Shown here in pieces: positions 51,114 through 63,451 of a DNA stretch of 64,000 bases. The notes beneath the pieces are model-generated. The model saw nothing but the letters and a program-made list of their open reading frames with translations, made no database searches and was not told where the DNA came from. Within the stretch, counting starts at the first letter, position 1. The number at the start of each line of letters is the position of its first letter. Both the position numbers and the translations under genes were made by a program. The stretch lies in assembly GCF_013408415.1 (NCBI RefSeq), contig NZ_JACCAA010000001.1, forward strand, positions 2,480,001 through 2,544,000. The letters run 5' to 3'. Origin of the DNA: Nocardioides daedukensis. GTDB lineage: Bacteria > Actinomycetota > Actinomycetes > Propionibacteriales > Nocardioidaceae.

Positions 51114-51869
51114 ATGACTTCGACCCTCAGCGGCAAGGTGGCACTGGTCACCGGAGCGACCCGCGGGCTGGGTCGGGCGATCGCAGAAGGCCTGGCGCGG
51201 GAAGGGGTCAAGGTCGTCGTCTCGAGCCGAAAGCCGGAGGCGTGTGCTGCCGTGGCAGCGGAGATCACGGAGCTCACCGGCGCCCGGACGATGGCGCTGC
51301 CGCTGCACGTCGGACGCTGGGATGACATCGCACCCGCCGTCGCGCGCATCGAGTCCGAGCTCGGGCCACTCGACATCCTGGTGAACAACGCGGGCATCGC
51401 CCCGTTGGCACCGGACCCCCTCGAGCTCACCGAGGCTCTCTATGACAAGACCATGGAGGTCAACCTCAAGGGCCCCTTCCGGTTAATGGCCGTCGTCGGG
51501 GCCCAGATGGCCCGGACGGGGGGTGGGTCGATCATCAACATCTCGAGCATCGGTTCGCAACGCCCCAGCGCCGGCGAGGCGACGTACTCCGCGGCGAAGG
51601 CTGGCCTGAACGCTCTGACCCAGGCCTTCGCCCAGGCCTACGCCCCTGAAGTCAGGGTCAACTGCGTCATGCCGGGTGCCTTCGCCACCGACATGTCGAG
51701 CGGGTGGGACGACCACTTCATCGGTCTGGTCACCGACGGACTGCCGGCCGGACGTCTCGGCGTGCCGAAGGAGCTCGTCGGAATGGTCGCCCACCTTGCT
51801 GGCGACGCCAGCTCCTACACGACAGGCGCCGTGATCCCCGTCGATGGCGGCCGGCTGGCGGTCTACTGA
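51114..51869 (+). CDS. short-chain dehydrogenase/reductase (third island SDR)
   Basis: 251 residues from ATG 51114 (CCAGGAG site upstream). TGATRGLGRAIAEGLA, NNAGIAPLAPD, NISSIGS and ATYSAAKAGL give the complete SDR set. It is only moderately similar to the tandem pair at 31.6-33.3 kb, so not a product of that duplication. It closes the large operon; likely an NAD-linked 3-hydroxyacyl-CoA or alcohol dehydrogenase. It faces the PEP synthase gene with a 31-nt gap. Confidence 0.93.
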   Translation: MTSTLSGKVALVTGATRGLGRAIAEGLAREGVKVVVSSRKPEACAAVAAEITELTGARTMALPLHVGRWDDIAPAVARIESELGPLDILVNNAGIAPLAPDPLELTEALYDKTMEVNLKGPFRLMAVVGAQMARTGGGSIINISSIGSQRPSAGEATYSAAKAGLNALTQAFAQAYAPEVRVNCVMPGAFATDMSSGWDDHFIGLVTDGLPAGRLGVPKELVGMVAHLAGDASSYTTGAVIPVDGGRLAVY

Positions 51870-51900
51870 CCGCGTGGGGCAGGCGCTGACGGCGTACGGC

Positions 51901-54272
<2,372 letters not shown>

Positions 54273-54276
<4 letters not shown>

Positions 54277-55181
54277 CGAGGGCTCCTTGGGAGGGACGTG
54301 CTGGGGTCGGGAAGCGCCGGGGGTGGCTTCATCTTCTTGAGTCGCTGCAGGATGATCGTCGAGATCTCCTCCACGGAGATCGTCGAGGAGTCGACGACCG
54401 GCAGTGCGTGGCGCTTGAACATCTCCGCGGTGCGGCGCAGCTCGAAGGTGCACTGCTCGAGCGAGGCATAGCGCGAGTCCGGCCGGCGTTCCTGGCGGAT
54501 CGCAGCCAGTCGCTGGGGCGAGGTGATCAGCCCGAAGCAGCGCTCGCGCAGGTCCCGGACCGGTCGCGGCAGCTCGGCCACGGCCAGGTCCTCCTCCACG
54601 ATCGGATAGTTGGCCACGAAGAGTCCGTGCTGGAGGGCGAGGTACATCGAGGTGGGCGTCTTGCCGCAGCGTGACGGGGCCAGCAGGATGACGTCGGCCT
54701 TGTCCAGACCGCGCACGCTCTGCCCGTCGTCGTGCTCGATCGTGTACTCGATGGCCTGCATCCGGCTGTTGTAGCGCTTGATGTCACCGACGCCGTGCAG
54801 TCGGGCGGGCGAGCGGACCGCCGGCGTCTCCAGGATCGACTCGACCGAGCGCATGTGCAGGTCGAAGAAGTCGATCACCGGGCAGCGGGTACGCCGCAGC
54901 TCCAGGCGCACCTCGTCGCTCGCGGCGGTGACGAACACCAGGGGCGTGCGCGGGCTCTCGGCCAGGGCGCGGTCGAGGCGGACGACCACCTCACGGGCTT
55001 CCTCGACCGAAGCGATGAACGGGATCACGGTGCGGTTGAAGCGCAGGTCCGGGAACTGGATCAGCAGCGCGTTGCCCATCGTCTCGGCGCTGATGCCGGT
55101 GCTGTCGGACAGGAAGAAGACCGGCACCACGCCGTCGCCGACAGTGCTCGCCCCTGCCCCAGTGCCAGTCCCAGTTTCCAC
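54273..55181 (-). CDS. ppsR: PEP synthase regulatory kinase/pyrophosphorylase
   Basis: 302 residues from GTG 55181. The PPSR/DUF299 family fold has [20 protein letters not shown] near the N terminus, [20 protein letters not shown] in the middle and the P-loop-like [17 protein letters not shown] near residue 170. Such proteins use ADP to phosphorylate PEP synthase and phosphate to reverse it, switching gluconeogenesis on and off. TAGGCT at the 6-nt leaderless spacing precedes the start. It overlaps ppsA by ATGA. Confidence 0.95.
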
Positions 55182-55335
55182 GGGCTCAGCCTACGGAAGG
55201 TGCCGGTGGAGTGGAGGTGGCCCTCCATCATTGACCGGTCGCCGTCGCGGGGTGCGGCCGAACTGGTCTGGACCGGTGCGGTCGAATTCGTGCAAACCAC
55301 TGACAGGACGTCGGGAGTTGTTGCACGATTCATTC

Positions 55336-55367
55336 GCCCCGCTGGCGACCCGAGACGCCGGCGGGGC
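55336..55367. other. stable hairpin in the ppsR-glucanase intergenic region
   Basis: GCCCCGCTGGCG (55336-55347) pairs with CGCCGGCGGGGC (55356-55367) with one mismatch around an 8-nt loop, 81 nt before the glucanase ATG. No T-run follows. It may be a leader or regulatory structure; no known riboswitch is recognised. Confidence 0.5.
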
Positions 55368-55448
55368 TCCTACCTACTTGCGCGCCGCAATGTGATCCAC
55401 ATCGCAAGAACCTGTTCTAGTGTCGGTTTTGTCCTCTACGCTGCGCGA

Positions 55449-56717
55449 ATGAAGACGACCCGTGCAGCCGTCGCCCTGTGTGTCGCGCTGGTGCTCTCGC
55501 TGCTGGCCCTGATCACCTCCACGGCCTCCGCGGCCCCGGTCGGGATCACCCTCGACGGGCCGTCCGCGGTGATGCCGCTCGATGAGGCCACGCTCAGCGT
55601 CAACGCCTCCGGTCAGGTCCGGGCCGGTGACAAGGTCACCCTCGAGCACAAGGCATACGGCATCTATTGGTATGCGTCGCGCACGGTGCGCCTCGACTCC
55701 TCGCTGCAGGCCAGCTTCACGGTGAGCCAGAAGGTCGTCGGGGAGTACGACTACCGGGTCCGGCTGCACGCCACGTCGAAGCACCCCAGCGCGCTGACCT
55801 CGACGTACACGCTTCGCGTCGTCTCGACCACGCTGCCCGCGCCCAGCCCCGACCCGGTCCCCGATGGCGACAGCGGTGTGGGCGGCGGCGACGCGGGCGG
55901 GGACCCGGTCACCTCCGACGACTGCGGCGGCGCCCGGCCGGTCAAGGCCGACGGCGAGCCCTGGGTGTGCACCTACAACGACGAGTTCAACGGCACCCAG
56001 CTCGATCGCAGCATGTGGGTCCCGCAGCGGACCAGCACCTCGCGGGTCGTCAACGGAACCTCCTCGCTCTACACCTGCTACGACGACCGGTCCGACGTGA
56101 TCGACGTACGCGAGGGCAACCTCGAGCTGTCGATGGTGCGCCTGCCCGAGGTCGTCGACTGTGGCCAGGGCAAGGCCTCGCGCTACGTCGCCGGTCAGGT
56201 CACCCACTACGGCACGTTCTCGCAGACCTACGGGAAGTATGAGATCCGGGCACAGTTCCCCGCGGTCCGCGAGCGGGGGCTCCAGTCGGCGCTGTGGCTG
56301 TGGCCCGTCAACCCCACGAAGTACGGCCTGTGGCCGCTGTCCGGCGAGATCGACATCGCCGAGTCCTACTCGCGCTACCCCGATCACGCCATCCCCTACA
56401 TGCACTATCTCCAGGGGCCGATGATCCGGTCGACGAACACCAACATCGTCACCGGCATGTGCGAGATCAAGCACGGCGAGTTCAACACCTACGGACTCGA
56501 GTGGAAGGCCAAGCAGCTCAAGATCTTCGTCAACGGTGAGCTCTGCATCGAGAACAACTACTCGGCGCTCAACGCGCCGGGCAGCGCGGCTCCCTTCGAC
56601 CACCCGTTCTTCCTGGCCCTGACCCAGCTGATGGGCGCCAGGGGCAACGAGTACAACCCGGCCGTGATGCCGGAGAAGGTCACCACGAAGATCGACTACG
56701 CCCGCATCTGGAAGTGA
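55449..56717 (+). CDS. secreted glycoside hydrolase family 16 (glucanase-like)
   Basis: 422 residues. Signal peptide to about residue 32 (LITSTASA-AP), a beta-rich N-terminal module (about 33-135: DKVTLEHKAYGIYWYASRT), a Pro/Gly/Asp linker (SPDPVPDGDSGVGGGDAGGD), then the GH16 catalytic domain (about 160-422). The retaining-glycosidase motif SGEIDIAESYSRY has the expected E-x-D-x-x-E. The substrate is likely a beta-1,3/1,4-glucan or galactan in the environment. TACGCT 6 nt before ATG 55449 fits the leaderless pattern; no regulator is next to it. Confidence 0.93.
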   Translation: MKTTRAAVALCVALVLSLLALITSTASAAPVGITLDGPSAVMPLDEATLSVNASGQVRAGDKVTLEHKAYGIYWYASRTVRLDSSLQASFTVSQKVVGEYDYRVRLHATSKHPSALTSTYTLRVVSTTLPAPSPDPVPDGDSGVGGGDAGGDPVTSDDCGGARPVKADGEPWVCTYNDEFNGTQLDRSMWVPQRTSTSRVVNGTSSLYTCYDDRSDVIDVREGNLELSMVRLPEVVDCGQGKASRYVAGQVTHYGTFSQTYGKYEIRAQFPAVRERGLQSALWLWPVNPTKYGLWPLSGEIDIAESYSRYPDHAIPYMHYLQGPMIRSTNTNIVTGMCEIKHGEFNTYGLEWKAKQLKIFVNGELCIENNYSALNAPGSAAPFDHPFFLALTQLMGARGNEYNPAVMPEKVTTKIDYARIWK

Positions 56718-56777
56718 CCCCAGCAGCAGAGTCCAGATCCCGCTGAGGTTGTCGGTGGATCGTGCAAAGGTGTCCCC

Positions 56778-59700
56778 GTGACCCTCTGGATCCATCGCGC
56801 GGAGCGCACCGACCTGCTCGCCGACGGGCTTGCGGCGCTGCTGGCACAGCCGGCCGACGACCCGTTCGCCGAGGAGCTCGTCGTGGTGCCGGCACGTGGT
56901 GTGGAGCGCTGGCTGAGCCAGCGGCTCTCCCACCGGCTCGGCACCGGAGCGTCGGGTCGCGACGGTCTCTGCGCCGGGATCGACTTCCCCTCGCCACGGT
57001 CCCTGGTGGCCGAGGTCCTCGGCGCCACCCACGAGGATCCCTGGGCCGCGGACGCGCTGGTCTGGCCACTGCTGGCCTGCATGGACGAGTGTCTCGACGA
57101 GACCTGGTTCCGCACGGTCGCCGAGCACCTGGGGCACTTCCACACCGGCGACGAGGCCGAGCTGCGGCGCGGCCGACGCCATGCGGTCGCCTCACGAGTG
57201 GCCCGCCTGTTCAGTGCGTACGCCGTCCAGCGGCCGCTGCTGCTGGCCGACTGGTCCGCAGGGAGTGACCGCCCGGAGTCGGACGGCCGTGGAGGCGAGC
57301 TCGACGCGGACCTGTGCTGGCAACCCGAGCTGTGGCGACGGGTCACTGAGCGGATCGACGCGCCTGCGCCGCACGAGCGACTCGCCGACGTGATCACCAG
57401 GCTCGCCGAGGACCCGGCGTCGTTCGACCTCCCGGCACGGATCAACCTGTTCGGTCACACCCGCATCCCCGAGTCGGAGGTCTCGCTGCTCGAGGCCCTG
57501 GCCGGGCACCACGACGTACACCTCTGGCTGCCGCACCCGAGCCCGGCGCTGTGGGACCGGCTCGCCGGCGAACAGAGGGGCTCGATCGAGCGCAGCCGCG
57601 ACGAGACCCACTTCCTGGTCGAGCATCCGCTGCTGACCACCCTCGGTCGCGACGTACGCGAGCTCCAGGGCCTGTTGTCGCTCACCGAGGCCCGCCACGA
57701 GCACCTGCCCCGCGCCGCCGAAGCGCCCGACGACCTGCTGCACTGGCTCCAGGGCGACCTGCGCGACGACCACCTGGGACCGCGTCCCGGTGCCGGCCGC
57801 ACGCTGCGCGAGGGCGACCGCAGCGTCAGCGTCCACTCCTGCCACGGCCCCGCCCGCCAGGTCCAGGTGCTGCGCGAGACGTTGCTGGCGATGCTCGAGG
57901 AGGACCCGACGCTCGAGCCGCGCGACGTGCTGGTGATGTGCCCCGACATCGAGACCTATGCGCCATTGATCACCGCGGCGTTCGGGCTGGGCGACGTGGT
58001 CGAGGGCGGACACCCCGCCCACACGCTGCGGGTCCGTCTCGCCGACCGTGCGCTGACCCAGACCAACGCCCTGCTCGGCGTGGCGGCGACCCTGCTCGAC
58101 CTCGCCGGCGGTCGTACGACGGCCAGCGAGGTGCTCGACCTGGCCCAGGTGGAGCCGGTGCGGCAACGCTTCGGGTTCAGCGACGACGACCTGGCCGCGC
58201 TCACCGGCTGGGTGCGCGAGGCCGGCATCCGGTGGTCCTTCGACAAGGAGCACCGCAGCGCCTTCGGACTCGGCGACGTCGTGCAGAACACCTGGCAGTT
58301 CGGTCTCGACCGGGTGCTCACCGGTGTCGCCGTCTCGGCCGACGCCGAGGCCTGGTTCGATGCGACGCTTCCGCTCGACGACGTGAGCAGCAACCGGGTG
58401 GAGCTGGCCGGTCGGCTCGCCGAGTTCGTCGACAGGCTCCGCAGGGCCACCGACCTGTTGGTGGGCACGCGACCCCTGTCCGAGTGGATGACGGCCCTGA
58501 CCGACGGCACCCAGGCGCTCACCCGCGTCGACCGTGACGACGCCTGGCAGAGCGGGCAGCTGCAGCGCGAGTTCGCCGACGTCCTGCGCGACGCGGGATC
58601 ACTCGCGGAGACGCCGCTGCGGCTCGCCGACGTCCGCTCCCTGCTGGACCGGCACCTGGCCGGCCGCCCGACCCGGGCCAACTTCCGCACCGGCACGCTG
58701 ACGGTCTGCACGATGGTTCCGATGCGTTCGGTCCCGCACCGCGTGGTCTGCCTGCTGGGACTCGACGACGGGGTGTTCCCGCGCACGGGACTGGCCGACG
58801 GCGACGACGTGCTGGCCCGGCGCCCGTTCACCGGCGAGCGCGACGTGCGCAGCGAGGACCGCCAGCTGCTCCTCGACGCCGTGATGGCGGCAGGAGAGCG
58901 CCTCGTGATCACCTACACGGGCGCCAACGAGCACACCGGCCAGCCCCGGCCCCCGGCCGTCCCGCTCGGCGAGCTTCTGGACGCACTCGACCGCACCACC
59001 GATCAGCCCGTGCGCACCTCGATCGTGATCCAGCACCCGCTGCAGCCGTTCGACCCGAAGAACCTCGAGCCCGGCCGGCTCGGCGTACCGGACCAGCCGT
59101 TCACGTTCGACCGCACCGCCCTGGTCGCCGCCCGGGCTGCTGGTGCCCAGCGCCCCGGGCGCCCCGGCTTCCTCGACCATCCGCTCTCGGTCCCGCTGGT
59201 CGACGACGTCGGCCTCGACGACCTGACCCGGTTCTTCCGGCACCCGGTGAAGGGATTCTTCTCCGCGCTCGACGTCTCGCTTCCGTGGGAGTCCGACCCG
59301 GTGCCCGACGCGATGCCGGTGGCGATCGACGCCCTCGAGAGCTGGGCGGTCGGCGACCGGATGCTGGCGGACATGCTCGACGGCATCCATCCCGACCGGG
59401 CCCAACAGCTCGAGTGGCGGCGCGGGACGCTCCCACCGGGGCAGCTCGGCTGGCGCACCGCGGGGGAGATCCGTGAGCAGGCGATGGCCCTGGCGATGCT
59501 GGCGCTGACGCACCGCCAGGTCCCCGGTCGAAGCATCGACGTCGACGCGGCGCTGCCGGGAGGCCGCCGGCTGAGCGGCACCATCCCGCGGGTGTACGGC
59601 GACCGGCTGGTCTCGGTCGGCTATTCCCGGCTGGGCCCGAAGCAGACCCTGCTCGCCTGGATCCAGCTGCTCGCCCTGAGCACCGCCGACCCGGACCGCA

Positions 59701-60077
59701 ACTGGACCGCGCTGGTGATCGGTCGACGTGCCCGAGGCACCCAGCCGCAGACCTTGCTGCTCGGCCCGCTCGACGAACGCGCACCCGCGCTGCTGGCGGA
59801 CCTGGTCGCGCTCTACGACGAGGGGCGGCGCCGACCCTTGCCACTGCCGCTGAAGACTTCCCACGCCTGGGCCAATGCCGCCCGCACCGGCGGGATGCCG
59901 ATCCGGGAAGCGGACGGCAAGTGGAAGACGAAGCGGTACGAGGGCGAGGACGCTGACCCGGCGCACGTGCGCGTGTGGGGCCCCTATGCGGCCATCGACG
60001 CCCTCCTCCCGGAGCTCGGCGAGATGGCGGAGCGCCTGTGGTCGCCGCTGTTCCAGTTCGAGAAGGGGAGCCTGTGA
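56778..60077 (+). CDS. recC: exodeoxyribonuclease V subunit gamma
   Basis: 1099 residues, the usual RecC size. It begins LWIHRAERTDLLADGLAALL and contains the RecC pattern VVPARGVERWLSQRLSHRLG, SVHSCHGPARQVQVLRE, DVLVMCPDIETYAPLI and VCLLGLDDGVFPRTG. RecC recognises Chi and splits the DNA strands as part of RecBCD. The start is GTG 56778 after AAAGGTG. The recB gene begins at its stop codon and recD follows, giving a recC-recB-recD operon for double-strand-break repair and degradation of foreign DNA. Confidence 0.95.
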   Translation: MTLWIHRAERTDLLADGLAALLAQPADDPFAEELVVVPARGVERWLSQRLSHRLGTGASGRDGLCAGIDFPSPRSLVAEVLGATHEDPWAADALVWPLLACMDECLDETWFRTVAEHLGHFHTGDEAELRRGRRHAVASRVARLFSAYAVQRPLLLADWSAGSDRPESDGRGGELDADLCWQPELWRRVTERIDAPAPHERLADVITRLAEDPASFDLPARINLFGHTRIPESEVSLLEALAGHHDVHLWLPHPSPALWDRLAGEQRGSIERSRDETHFLVEHPLLTTLGRDVRELQGLLSLTEARHEHLPRAAEAPDDLLHWLQGDLRDDHLGPRPGAGRTLREGDRSVSVHSCHGPARQVQVLRETLLAMLEEDPTLEPRDVLVMCPDIETYAPLITAAFGLGDVVEGGHPAHTLRVRLADRALTQTNALLGVAATLLDLAGGRTTASEVLDLAQVEPVRQRFGFSDDDLAALTGWVREAGIRWSFDKEHRSAFGLGDVVQNTWQFGLDRVLTGVAVSADAEAWFDATLPLDDVSSNRVELAGRLAEFVDRLRRATDLLVGTRPLSEWMTALTDGTQALTRVDRDDAWQSGQLQREFADVLRDAGSLAETPLRLADVRSLLDRHLAGRPTRANFRTGTLTVCTMVPMRSVPHRVVCLLGLDDGVFPRTGLADGDDVLARRPFTGERDVRSEDRQLLLDAVMAAGERLVITYTGANEHTGQPRPPAVPLGELLDALDRTTDQPVRTSIVIQHPLQPFDPKNLEPGRLGVPDQPFTFDRTALVAARAAGAQRPGRPGFLDHPLSVPLVDDVGLDDLTRFFRHPVKGFFSALDVSLPWESDPVPDAMPVAIDALESWAVGDRMLADMLDGIHPDRAQQLEWRRGTLPPGQLGWRTAGEIREQAMALAMLALTHRQVPGRSIDVDAALPGGRRLSGTIPRVYGDRLVSVGYSRLGPKQTLLAWIQLLALSTADPDRNWTALVIGRRARGTQPQTLLLGPLDERAPALLADLVALYDEGRRRPLPLPLKTSHAWANAARTGGMPIREADGKWKTKRYEGEDADPAHVRVWGPYAAIDALLPELGEMAERLWSPLFQFEKGSL

Positions 60078-63000
60078 TGCAGCCTTTCGACCTGCTCGAC
60101 CCGCTTCCCGCTGCCGGATCGACGGTGGTGCTCGAGGCGAGCGCCGGGACCGGCAAGACCTACACCCTGGCCGGACTGGTCACCCGCTACGTCGCGGAGG
60201 GCGTGGCAAAGCTCGACGAGATGCTGCTGATCACCTTCGGTCGTGCGGCCAGCCAGGAGCTGCGTGAACGGGTCCGCGAGCAGCTGGTGCTGGCCGAGCG
60301 CGAACTCGGCGCCCGGCTGGCCGACCCGGCACACGTGTTGGCCACCGACCTCCTGTCCCGCCTCGGCGAGGGTGACACCACCGAGGTCGAGACGCGGCGA
60401 CGCAGGCTGCGGACTGCCTTGGCCGGCTTCGACTCGGCCACCATCGCCACCACCCACCAGTTCTGCCAGCTGGTGCTGCGCTCCCTCGGTGTCGCCGGTG
60501 ACAGCGACGCCGGGGTGAGTCTGGTCGACGACCTGGACGACCTGATCACCGAAGTCGTCGACGACCTCTACCTCGCCCGGTTCGGGAAAGCAGCCGACAA
60601 GCCGAAGCTGACCCGCGCCGACGCACTGGCCATCGCCCGCGCGGTCGCCGGGAACCCGCACACCGAGCTGGTCCCGACCGATGCCCCGGAGGGCTCACCC
60701 GCCGCGGTCCGGGTCCAGTTCGCCCGCGACGTCCTCGACGAGCTCGAACGGCGCAAGCGACGACTCGGGATCCTCGGCTACGACGACCTGCTCACCAGGC
60801 TCGCCGCCGCGCTCGAGGACGAGCAGGCGCCGGCCCGGGAGCGGATGCGGAACAGGTGGAGCATCGTAATGGTCGACGAGTTCCAGGACACCGACCCGGT
60901 GCAGTGGGACGTGCTGGACCGGGCCTTCAACGGACACTCGACGCTGGTCCTCATCGGTGACCCCAAGCAGGCGATCTATGCGTTCCGTGGCGGCGACATC
61001 GACACCTACCTCAGGGCCGCGGGGACCACCGAGGACAAGCGCACGCTGGGCACCAACTGGCGCAGCGACAAGGCCCTGGTCGACACGCTCCAAGTGGTCC
61101 TGGGTTCGGCGGCACTGGGGCACGAGGAGATCGTGGTCCGGCCCGTCGAGGCGCACCACGAAGAACGACGGCTGGTGCGTGAGGGCCACGATGCGCCGTT
61201 CCGGCTCCGGGTCGCCGGCCGTGCCCTGTTCGGGATCAGTCCCGCCAAGACGATTCCGATCGACATACTCCGCGAGCACATCGCCCGCGACCTGGCAGGC
61301 GACATCGCCGCCCTGCTTGCCGACCCGAGCGCCCGCTGGGACGGGCGTCCGGTGCGGGCCGGTGACATCGCGGTGATCGTCGAGAAGCACGCAGATGCCC
61401 GGGTCTGCCGCGAGGCGTTGGCGACGGCCGGGATCCCGGCCGTCTACACCGGTGATGCCGACATCTTCTCCTCCGAAGCGGCCGAGGACTGGCTCAGCCT
61501 GCTCCGGGCGATGGACCAGCCGCACCGCTCGGGGCTGGTGCGCGCCGCGGCCACCACGATGTTCTTCGGTGAGACCGCCGAGAGCCTGCACCGCGGTGGT
61601 GACGAGCTGACCGACCGGATCGGCAACACGCTGCGGGCATGGGCCGACCACCTGCGCGAGCGCGGGGCAGCGGCCGTCTTCGAGGCCGCCCAGGTCGCCG
61701 GGATGTCGGAGCGGGTGCTGGCCTGGCGCGGTGGCGAGCGGCAGATGACCGACCTCGCCCACCTTGCCGAGGTCCTCCACGAGACCGCGCACCGTGAGCG
61801 GATGGGCCTGCCTGCCCTGCTCGAGTGGGTCACCCAGGAGTGCAACGGCGCCCGCCGCTCGACCGAGCGCAGCCGCCGCCTCGACAGTGACGCCGCTGCG
61901 GTCCAGATCATGACCGTCTGGGTGAGCAAGGGACTGCAGTACCCGATCGTCTATCTGCCGTTCTCGTTCAACCGCAACGTCCAGGACCGTGAGCTCGTCC
62001 TGTTCCATCGCGACCGCAGGCGCTGCCTCGACATCGGTGGCAAGGGGGGTCCGGGGTTCGCGGCCAACGCCGCGTCCGGGCGCGCCGAGATGGCCGGCGA
62101 TGACATCCGACTGACGTACGTCGCTCTCACCCGGGCGCAGTCCCAGGTGGTGGCGTGGTGGTCACCGTCGTGGGACGAGCCCAACGGTGGCATCTCGCGG
62201 TTGCTGCGTGGCCGTCGTCCGGACCAGCAGCTGGTGCCGGACAGGGTTGAGCCCAAGCACAGCGAGGACGAGGTGAAGGCGATCTTCGATGCCTGGGCTG
62301 CCCGGGGCGGCCCGGTTGTCGAGCCCGCCGTCGTGGTCGAGGCCCCGGCCCCGTCGCCTCCCGAGCTGCCCGACGTCCTCGCCGTACGCTCCTTCACCCG
62401 GCGCGTGGACACCGATTGGCGTCGTACCTCCTACTCCGCCCTGGTGCGTTCGGCGGAGCAGCAGGTCGGTGGTGTCGGCAGCGAGCCGGCCGAGGGTGGC
62501 AAGGACGACGAGGCGATCAACCCGATTCCTGAATCAGCCGCCGGCCCTGAGGGCGACGGCGCGCCAGGGACCGACTCCGCCGCCTCATCCGTCGATCGGG
62601 TGAGCGCCTCGCCCACCTCACCGATGGCCGGCCTGCCGGCCGGGGCCGCATTCGGCTCGTTGGTCCATGCCGTCCTGGAGCGGACCGATCCCGACGCCGC
62701 AGACCTGGCCACCGAGCTGCGCGAGCACATGCACAGCGAGGCGTCGTACTGGGCGGTGACGGTCCCCGAGGACGACCTGGTCGAAGGGCTGATCCCGTTG
62801 CACGACACGCCCCTGGGGCCGTTGGCCGACGACCTGACCCTGCGCCGGATCCCGATCCGTGACCGGCTGCGTGAGCTCGACTTCGAGATCCCGCTGGCCG
62901 GGGGCGACCTGGCCGGCGCCGAGGCCGGTGACCTGTTGCTGGGCGAGATGGCACCGCTGCTCCTCGAGCACCTCGACGCCGACGACCCGATGCGGGCCTA

Positions 63001-63451
63001 CGCCAACCGCCTGGCCGACCCGTCCCTGGGTGGCCAGACGCTGCGCGGCTATCTCTCCGGGTCGATCGACGTCGTGCTCCGGATCCCCGGCCCCACCGGG
63101 CCGCGCTTCGTCGTCGTCGACTACAAGACCAACCGGCTCGGCGACCCCGAGGGAGAGCTGAGCGCCGACGACTACCTGCCCGCCCGACTCGACGAGGCGA
63201 TGCTGCACTCCGACTATCCGCTGCAGGCGTTGGTCTACAGCGTGGTCCTGCACCGCTATCTGCGCTGGCGACTCCCCGGTTATCACCCGGAACAGCACCT
63301 GGGCGGGGTCCTCTATCTCTACCTGCGCGGCATGTGCGGGCCTGAGACTCCGAGGGTCAACGACGTGCCTGCAGGCGTGTTCAGCTGGAAGGTCCCCGCC
63401 GACCTGGTGGTGGCGCTCTCCGACCTCCTCGACCGATCGGAGCAGCGATGA
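60077..63451 (+). CDS. recB: exodeoxyribonuclease V subunit beta
   Basis: 1124 residues. Helicase motifs: Walker A VLEASAGTGKTYTLAGL near residue 25, IVMVDEFQDTDPVQWDV (Walker B), LIGDPKQAIYAFRGGDIDTY, TNWRSDKALVDTLQ and TVWVSKGLQYPIVYLPF. The C-terminal nuclease domain carries VVVDYKTNRLGD, with the Asp-x-Lys core. It is the 3'-5' helicase/nuclease of RecBCD. The start is ATG 60077 sharing a base with the recC stop (TGATG); the preceding GTG at 60074 is possible. Its stop overlaps recD by ATGA. Confidence 0.97.
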   Translation: MQPFDLLDPLPAAGSTVVLEASAGTGKTYTLAGLVTRYVAEGVAKLDEMLLITFGRAASQELRERVREQLVLAERELGARLADPAHVLATDLLSRLGEGDTTEVETRRRRLRTALAGFDSATIATTHQFCQLVLRSLGVAGDSDAGVSLVDDLDDLITEVVDDLYLARFGKAADKPKLTRADALAIARAVAGNPHTELVPTDAPEGSPAAVRVQFARDVLDELERRKRRLGILGYDDLLTRLAAALEDEQAPARERMRNRWSIVMVDEFQDTDPVQWDVLDRAFNGHSTLVLIGDPKQAIYAFRGGDIDTYLRAAGTTEDKRTLGTNWRSDKALVDTLQVVLGSAALGHEEIVVRPVEAHHEERRLVREGHDAPFRLRVAGRALFGISPAKTIPIDILREHIARDLAGDIAALLADPSARWDGRPVRAGDIAVIVEKHADARVCREALATAGIPAVYTGDADIFSSEAAEDWLSLLRAMDQPHRSGLVRAAATTMFFGETAESLHRGGDELTDRIGNTLRAWADHLRERGAAAVFEAAQVAGMSERVLAWRGGERQMTDLAHLAEVLHETAHRERMGLPALLEWVTQECNGARRSTERSRRLDSDAAAVQIMTVWVSKGLQYPIVYLPFSFNRNVQDRELVLFHRDRRRCLDIGGKGGPGFAANAASGRAEMAGDDIRLTYVALTRAQSQVVAWWSPSWDEPNGGISRLLRGRRPDQQLVPDRVEPKHSEDEVKAIFDAWAARGGPVVEPAVVVEAPAPSPPELPDVLAVRSFTRRVDTDWRRTSYSALVRSAEQQVGGVGSEPAEGGKDDEAINPIPESAAGPEGDGAPGTDSAASSVDRVSASPTSPMAGLPAGAAFGSLVHAVLERTDPDAADLATELREHMHSEASYWAVTVPEDDLVEGLIPLHDTPLGPLADDLTLRRIPIRDRLRELDFEIPLAGGDLAGAEAGDLLLGEMAPLLLEHLDADDPMRAYANRLADPSLGGQTLRGYLSGSIDVVLRIPGPTGPRFVVVDYKTNRLGDPEGELSADDYLPARLDEAMLHSDYPLQALVYSVVLHRYLRWRLPGYHPEQHLGGVLYLYLRGMCGPETPRVNDVPAGVFSWKVPADLVVALSDLLDRSEQR

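Noticed and set aside
22193..51869. Cholesterol or bile-acid degradation cluster
   Set aside because: Ring-degrading genes (KstD, Ksh, Hsa-type) and Mce transport are missing; only side-chain-like enzymes are present.
51870..51900. Attachment-site copy of the tRNA-Arg 3' end
   Set aside because: No stretch resembling the T-arm and acceptor of the tRNA could be found at the island's right end.
55182..55448. Riboswitch upstream of the glucanase
   Set aside because: Only one hairpin is seen, no known aptamer core, and the start-proximal -10 box suggests a leaderless transcript without a 5' leader.
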